Of a stretch of DNA of 10,515 nucleotides, positions 6,088 through 10,515 are shown in pieces. Position 1 is the first letter of the stretch; the number at the start of each line of letters is the position of its first letter. This stretch comes from an uncultured Clostridia bacterium. GTDB taxonomy: Bacteria; Bacillota; Clostridia; Oscillospirales; Ruminococcaceae. The notes beneath the pieces were generated by a model. That model saw nothing but the letters and a program-made list of their open reading frames with translations, searched no databases and had not been told where the DNA came from. The DNA lies in the NCBI GenBank assembly GCA_946613705.1, contig CAMOFU010000074.1, positions 1 through 10,515 on the forward strand, given 5' to 3'. A program made the position numbers and the translations under genes.

Positions 6088-7053
6088 ATGATACTCAGCG
6101 TCAGCCGCAGGACGGATATCCCTGCGTTTTATTCCGATTGGTTTTTCAGACGGATAAGAGAGGGCTTCCTGATGGTGAGGAACCCCACCAATCCGCATCA
6201 GGTGAGCCGCATAAGGATAACACCCGATGTGACCGACTGCATAGTGTTCTGGACGAAGGATCCCGCGCCTATGCTCGCAAGGCTGGACGAGCTCGAAGGA
6301 TATGACTATTATTTCCAGTTTACGCTGAACGGCTACGGCTTTGATGCAGAGCCGAACCTTCCGCCGCCCGAGCAGCGGCTGGACACATTTACGGAGCTTG
6401 CCCGCAGGATAGGCAGCGAGCGGGTGATCTGGCGGTACGACCCGATCATGTTCACACCGAGGTACACCCCCGAGTGGCACCTTGACTGCCTGCGCTATTA
6501 CGCCCAAAGACTCAGGGGTCATACGGAAAAGTGCGTGTTCAGCTTTGTGGACGTTTATCCGAAGAAGAACGGTGCGAGCCTTGACCGCCTCGGTCACAGG
6601 CAGCTCGGCGGTGAAGAGCTTGACCGTTTTCTGCGGGGAATGTGCTCCGTTGCTGCCGACTGCGGCATGAAGCTTGCCACCTGCGCCGAGAGGATCAGCC
6701 TTGAAAGCTACGGTATAGAGCATAACAGCTGCATAGATGCCGCACTGATCGAGCGGATAACAGGCAGCAGGATAAAGGCAAGACCCGACGGGCAGCGGGA
6801 GTTCTGCGGGTGCATAAAGTGCGAGGATATCGGCACATACGATACCTGCCCGCACGGCTGCGTTTACTGCTATGCCAACTTCCGCCCGAATACCGTGCGC
6901 GAGCGTATGAAGGAATATTCGCCCGACTCGCCGCTGCTGTGCGGCAGAGTTGACGAGACTTGCGACAAGATCACAGACAGACCTGTAAAGAGCCTGAAGC
7001 TGCCGCACGAAGACAGCATTCAGCAGCTGAGTTTTTTTGACGGAGGAGAATGA
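6088..7053 (+). CDS. DUF1848 family protein with C-terminal radical-SAM-like cysteine cluster
   Basis: The 321-aa protein has the typical N-terminus of the DUF1848 family (MILSVSRRTDIPAFYSDWF, then VRNPTNPHQVSRI and DCIVFWTKDP). Its function is unknown. Near the C-terminus lie six cysteines: Cys240, Cys242 and Cys245, then Cys254-X3-Cys258-X2-Cys261 in TCPHGCVYCYANF. The CX3CX2C spacing is that of the [4Fe-4S] site of radical-SAM enzymes, which normally lies at the N-terminus; this similarity is known for the family. A permuted radical-SAM fold, or a simple Fe-S protein, would fit. The start at 6088 has GGAGGG (6075-6080) seven bases upstream. The stop is one base from the next start, so it is coupled to the helicase gene. 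It follows the PFL operon, but a terminator lies between, so a role in activating PFL is only speculation. Confidence 0.88.
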   Translation: MILSVSRRTDIPAFYSDWFFRRIREGFLMVRNPTNPHQVSRIRITPDVTDCIVFWTKDPAPMLARLDELEGYDYYFQFTLNGYGFDAEPNLPPPEQRLDTFTELARRIGSERVIWRYDPIMFTPRYTPEWHLDCLRYYAQRLRGHTEKCVFSFVDVYPKKNGASLDRLGHRQLGGEELDRFLRGMCSVAADCGMKLATCAERISLESYGIEHNSCIDAALIERITGSRIKARPDGQREFCGCIKCEDIGTYDTCPHGCVYCYANFRPNTVRERMKEYSPDSPLLCGRVDETCDKITDRPVKSLKLPHEDSIQQLSFFDGGE

Positions 7054-7054
7054 C

Positions 7055-10000
7055 ATGAGCTTGTACGATTACTACAGAGAAGCAGAAAAGGTGAAAAACC
7101 CCGATGATGAAAACAACGATCTGTCGCCGTATTCATTCGCTGATGTTTTCAAGCCCGATTGCTGGGGGCCGACTGTGAGCAATGAGCTTGTAAGAGCATT
7201 CATTCGGTCGGGACGGCTGCCCGATAACAGAGTTCACGGCTATGAGCCCGAGGATATAGAGCCGTATGTGAGCCGTGTCAGACCGCCGTATCAGAATCAG
7301 ATCACGGCGATACTCAATGCGCTGAACTACAAGGTATCGTTTGTGCAGGGCCCTCCGGGAACGGGCAAGACGGATATGATACTCAATCTTCTCTCGGTGC
7401 TGCACGGACTCAGACCGGGCGGAGCTGTGCCGAGGGTCGCAGTCGTGTCGGGCAATGCCGAGGCGCTGAAAAACATCATCGACAAGATAGATGCCGACCG
7501 CAGCACGGACCCCATATGCGAGGGGCTTTTCGGTGTCACTGCCGAGCTCGGCAACTCTAATGCCCGCCGCTCGTGGGAGAAAAGACTGCGCAGCGGCAGA
7601 ATGAAGCAGATAGCGCCGCAGCTCACGGACGATGAGAGAAATGATCTGATCGACAGAATGTTCACAACTGCGGGCAGATCCAATCTGATCTGCACTGCGG
7701 AGCATATGCGGCAGTTCCCGTTCTGCCTTTCAACTATACATTCTGTGAAGCGCCTGTATGACAAGAGACAGTTCGACGGCAGCTTTGACTTTGTGATCGT
7801 AGACGAATGCTCGCAGGTGAATATACTGCTCGGACTGGCGGCGCTTGCGAGGGGCAGGCAGATCGTGCTCATCGGCGATGACGAGCAGCTGCCGCCCGTT
7901 ATAGATGCAGATGCCTTTTCGGATATCAACGACAGCTACAGCACGGAGCAGGGCTTCGATATCCGTAAGGTGGACGGCCGCAGCTTCCTCGAAACGGCAC
8001 AGTCTGTATTCGCCGATGCGCCGCGGGTGACTCTCAACGAGCACTTCCGCTGCCACCCCGCTATTTTCGGTTTCTGCGCCGAGTATGTATATAAAGACGT
8101 GGATATGGTGATAAGGAGCAGGGGAGAGGGTTTCCCGCTCAGGGCACTCTGGTACGAGGGGGATTATTTCGAGTCGGCATACATGGACGGCGTTACCAGA
8201 CAGAACATCAAGCAGGTAAGGATATTCATGGACGAGGAATGGCCGCGCCTGCGTGCGAGATTGATCGGGAGCTATACCGCAGACGGCTCCATGCCCTCGG
8301 TCGGGATACTCTGTGCCTTCCGCGCACCGCTTGCAGCACTCAGGGCAGAGCTGACGGATGCAGTGAGTGAGCTTGAACAGCAGCTCGGCACATTGGAGCT
8401 TGAGCTTGATGATGATGACGAGCTCAGTGAATGCAGGATATTCGAGCTGAGTATACATAAGGCGCAGGGCAGGGGCTATGATATCGTCTATCTGCTGAAT
8501 ATCGAGGATCAGTTCAGCGTAAACGGCAGATATCCGTGGGGACAGAGAAAGTGCCTTGTGAATGTTGCGGTATCAAGAGCCAAGAAGGAGCTTACCGTTG
8601 TGACCTCTGCCACATGGCTGCCCGATGGATTCCGCAAAAAGAAGAGCATAATTTCGGCTTGGCTGGATGACGATATACAAAGGAGCAGCGCGGAGAATGA
8701 CCTTTATGTTTACAGGCTGCTGAAATATATGTATAAAAATGGCGGAGAGGGCTGCTTTGAGAAGATCGCCGCTGCTTCCGTATTCGACGATAAGGTGTCC
8801 TGCCGCATACTGTACAGAACGGGCGACAGCGGCAGGGGCTCGGCTCCCGAAATGTGTGTGTATGACAACCTCTGGAAGGTGATCTTCAATAAGGACTGCT
8901 ATATAGCAAGAGAGCTGCCGATGACGAGCATAGCCCTGCCCGACGGCAAGGAGAGCGGGCTCAGCAAGGAGCGCAGGATCGATATTGCAGTATGCTCGGG
9001 CGACCGCCTGCTGCTGGCGATAGAGGTCGATGGCAGCTATCACAGGTTCGGAGGCGACCTTGAGGAGACACAGCGGGGCGACCGCGAAAAGGACAGATTC
9101 TTTGCAGAAGTGCTCGGCGATGAGAAGCTGATGCTGCGTATCCCCGACAACGGCAGCACCGCAAATGAAATGGACACGGTTGCCGAGCGGCTCGCCCGAA
9201 ATACGGACAGCGGGGTACACTTTGACACCTCTGCGGTTAATATGCACAGTGTGCTGATGTCCGCCTACAACAGGCTGCTGACCTGTGCATGGGCAGAGCT
9301 TGGCGCTGCAAAGGATACACTGAGAGGGTCAACTATCAATTATACCGACCCGAGATCGGTCGATTATTCCCGCAGCACCGACCGCATGATATACTTCTGC
9401 CGATATGCCCCCGCCTATGCGTTTGAGTACAATATTATGTACAGTATAGTGCTGAACGACATTGCAGGATCGGGGCTTGACGGCAGCGGTGCTGATATAC
9501 TTTCCTTCGGCTGCGGCTCGTTCATCGACGGCTGGGGCGCGGGATATGCCGCCTGCTCCGATGCTGTGGGCTTCGGCGGAAGGCTCCGCTATACGGGCAT
9601 AGACCGCATTGAGTGGGAGAGGTTCATCGACAGCCGCACACCGTTCACAGACAGGCTGTTTGAACAGCTCGGCTTTATGAAGGGCGATCTCTGCGGCAGC
9701 GGGACATATGCCGCTCTTGCCGACAGGGTGCGCGGCAATGACAGTGCTCCGCTCATACTGATGTTCCCGAAGCTTTTCAACGAGCTTGACAGCAGGGTGT
9801 TCACCGCGCTGTGTCAAGGCCTTGAGCGGCTGATCTCGGAAAGCGGACGCAGGAGGGTCTACCTCTGCTGCTCGCACAACAGGTCGGGTGTCAGCGACGG
9901 ACAGAGAAGGCTCAATGCGATGGCAGAGGCATTGAAGGAGGCAGGCGGTTTCACCTCCGTGACCAAGGGATATGATGCTTTGATCTCGGACAAGCTCCGT

Positions 10001-10240
10001 ACCGAGCTCGTGCCCTGCGGGAGGTTCGTAAAGGCCGAAGATGCGGAGGACTGCACCCGTATCATGAGCAATGAATCCTCCGATGAGTATGTGAATATCG
10101 GGAGCATCAACAGCGATTTCAGACACACCGCATCATTCAGGCTGATAAAGGAACTTGGCGAGATCGAAGGATGGGATCTGCGCAGCCAGATAGTCCTCAC
10201 CTCGCAGCTCTGCTTCCAGATCGAAAGGCTGGATAAGTGA
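7055..10240 (+). CDS. Upf1-like SF1 helicase fused to a PD-(D/E)XK nuclease-like and a methyltransferase-like domain
   Basis: The 1061-aa protein has three parts. The SF1 helicase (about 70-540) has a Q motif (Gln80/Gln82), Walker A GPPGTGKT (99-106), Walker B DECSQ (250-254), motif III GDDEQLPP (274-281), LNEHFRCHP around Arg332, motif V HKAQGRGYD (from 468) and motif VI NVAVSRAKK with Arg508. The second part (about 600-700) looks like a DUF2726/Vsr-type PD-(D/E)XK nuclease: Asp643, Glu657-Val-Asp659-Gly-Ser-Tyr-His663, then Lys679-Asp680. The third (about 785-980) looks like a Rossmann methyltransferase: ILSFGCGS (815-822) as motif I, YTGIDR with Asp850, and LILMFPKLFN around 903. Assigning this last domain is less certain. 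The start at 7055 has GGAGGAG (7042-7048). Likely roles are nucleic-acid repair, RNA handling or phage defence; it resembles helicase-nuclease defence proteins in layout, but no named system is recognised. Confidence 0.85.
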   Translation: MSLYDYYREAEKVKNPDDENNDLSPYSFADVFKPDCWGPTVSNELVRAFIRSGRLPDNRVHGYEPEDIEPYVSRVRPPYQNQITAILNALNYKVSFVQGPPGTGKTDMILNLLSVLHGLRPGGAVPRVAVVSGNAEALKNIIDKIDADRSTDPICEGLFGVTAELGNSNARRSWEKRLRSGRMKQIAPQLTDDERNDLIDRMFTTAGRSNLICTAEHMRQFPFCLSTIHSVKRLYDKRQFDGSFDFVIVDECSQVNILLGLAALARGRQIVLIGDDEQLPPVIDADAFSDINDSYSTEQGFDIRKVDGRSFLETAQSVFADAPRVTLNEHFRCHPAIFGFCAEYVYKDVDMVIRSRGEGFPLRALWYEGDYFESAYMDGVTRQNIKQVRIFMDEEWPRLRARLIGSYTADGSMPSVGILCAFRAPLAALRAELTDAVSELEQQLGTLELELDDDDELSECRIFELSIHKAQGRGYDIVYLLNIEDQFSVNGRYPWGQRKCLVNVAVSRAKKELTVVTSATWLPDGFRKKKSIISAWLDDDIQRSSAENDLYVYRLLKYMYKNGGEGCFEKIAAASVFDDKVSCRILYRTGDSGRGSAPEMCVYDNLWKVIFNKDCYIARELPMTSIALPDGKESGLSKERRIDIAVCSGDRLLLAIEVDGSYHRFGGDLEETQRGDREKDRFFAEVLGDEKLMLRIPDNGSTANEMDTVAERLARNTDSGVHFDTSAVNMHSVLMSAYNRLLTCAWAELGAAKDTLRGSTINYTDPRSVDYSRSTDRMIYFCRYAPAYAFEYNIMYSIVLNDIAGSGLDGSGADILSFGCGSFIDGWGAGYAACSDAVGFGGRLRYTGIDRIEWERFIDSRTPFTDRLFEQLGFMKGDLCGSGTYAALADRVRGNDSAPLILMFPKLFNELDSRVFTALCQGLERLISESGRRRVYLCCSHNRSGVSDGQRRLNAMAEALKEAGGFTSVTKGYDALISDKLRTELVPCGRFVKAEDAEDCTRIMSNESSDEYVNIGSINSDFRHTASFRLIKELGEIEGWDLRSQIVLTSQLCFQIERLDK

Positions 10241-10286
10241 GGCAAAGCGCAGCGGCAGCCATGCTTTCTGAAAGGAGTTTTCGCAG

Positions 10287-10515
10287 ATGAAGAAAATGCT
10301 TTCTGCGGCAACAGCCGCGTGCTTGCTGCTGTCGGGCTGCGGTACGGCTATAGTCGGCTCAGACAGTGCGGCAGTCTCTCGGACGACTGCGGCTGAAACT
10401 GCTTCGGCAGCGACCGAGACGACAGCAGCCGAAACGACAGCAGCCGAAACGACCGAAGCCGTCACAGCTCCCACACAGACCGAGGCTGTGACCACAGTGC
10501 CGTCCGATACGGACA
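10287..10515 (+). CDS. Lipoprotein with Thr/Ala/Glu-rich linker (5' part only)
   Basis: The first 76 codons are present; the gene runs off the right edge. A lysine-led signal peptide (MKKMLSAATAACLLLSGC) ends in a lipobox Leu-Ser-Gly-Cys18, so the protein should be lipid-anchored outside the membrane. After the cysteine comes a low-complexity linker rich in Thr, Ala and Glu with repeated TTAAE units, typical of clostridial lipoproteins that hold a distal domain away from the membrane. The start has AAAGGAG (10271-10277) nine bases upstream. Only 46 bases separate it from the helicase stop and no terminator is seen, so read-through is possible. The functional domain lies beyond the window. Confidence 0.85.
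   Translation, partial: MKKMLSAATAACLLLSGCGTAIVGSDSAAVSRTTAAETASAATETTAAETTAAETTEAVTAPTQTEAVTTVPSDTD
10416..10454 (+). repeat. 15-base tandem repeat in the lipoprotein linker
   Basis: The unit GAAACGACAGCAGCC occurs at 10431-10445, with a one-base variant just before it (10416-10430) and the first 8 bases of a third copy after it. It encodes the pentapeptide ETTAA in frame. Such repeats can expand or contract without shifting the frame. Confidence 0.8.

Noticed and set aside
5977..7056. 359-codon open frame on the - strand opposite the DUF1848 gene
   Set aside because: The + strand frame has clear family motifs and a ribosome site; the reverse frame is a shadow produced by biased codon use. 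The long reverse frames at 1326-2228, 7730-8458 and 9329-10126 are the same.
10416..10454. Short direct repeats as a possible CRISPR array
   Set aside because: The 15-base units are adjacent with no spacers, are in frame and encode ETTAA; this is a protein linker.

Overview
The window looks like chromosomal DNA from an anaerobic, fermentative Gram-positive clostridium, most likely a Ruminococcus-type member of the Oscillospiraceae. The reasons are strong AGGAGG-type ribosome binding sites before nearly every gene, two sigma-A promoters close to consensus, frequent ATA (Ile) and AGG/AGA (Arg) codons in moderately GC-rich DNA, pyruvate formate-lyase, and a lipoprotein with a Thr/Ala/Glu-rich linker. 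The assignment to a genus is inference. All real genes lie on the + strand. No RNA gene, mobile element or CRISPR array is visible, and no stretch longer than about 250 bases lacks a gene.

Region 1 (63-3262) is a three-gene operon. It runs from an extended -10 sigma-A promoter to an intrinsic terminator and encodes a cytosolic serine hydrolase of the class C beta-lactamase fold, a small RsbW/SpoIIAB-like ATP-binding protein, and a MATE-type multidrug transporter with a second RsbW-like ATPase domain at its C-terminus. One operon therefore carries two related GHKL domains, one free and one tied to the membrane.

Region 2 (3338-6047) is the most unusual part. It is a self-contained operon with promoter, structured leader and terminator that encodes pyruvate formate-lyase in pieces. 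The large subunit (689 aa) has the active-site Cys411-Cys412 pair but stops where the glycyl-radical domain should begin. A 70-aa acidic protein follows, overlapping the large subunit by one base. Last comes an 83-aa protein that is exactly the missing radical domain, with Gly58 in the RVSGYAV loop. The 70-aa protein aligns without gaps to the first part of the radical domain but lacks the glycine loop, so it looks like a degenerate duplicate. This suggests a lyase whose oxygen-sensitive radical part is an exchangeable subunit, perhaps with a paralogous partner or placeholder.

Region 3 (6056-10240) holds two tightly coupled genes: a DUF1848 protein with a radical-SAM-like CX3CX2C cluster near its C-terminus, and a 1061-aa Upf1-like SF1 helicase fused to a PD-(D/E)XK/DUF2726-like nuclease domain and a methyltransferase-like Rossmann domain. 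The helicase resembles nucleic-acid processing or defence proteins, but its role is unknown. Region 4 (10287 to the end) is the start of a lipoprotein that runs off the window. The first ~130 bases may hold the end of an upstream gene.
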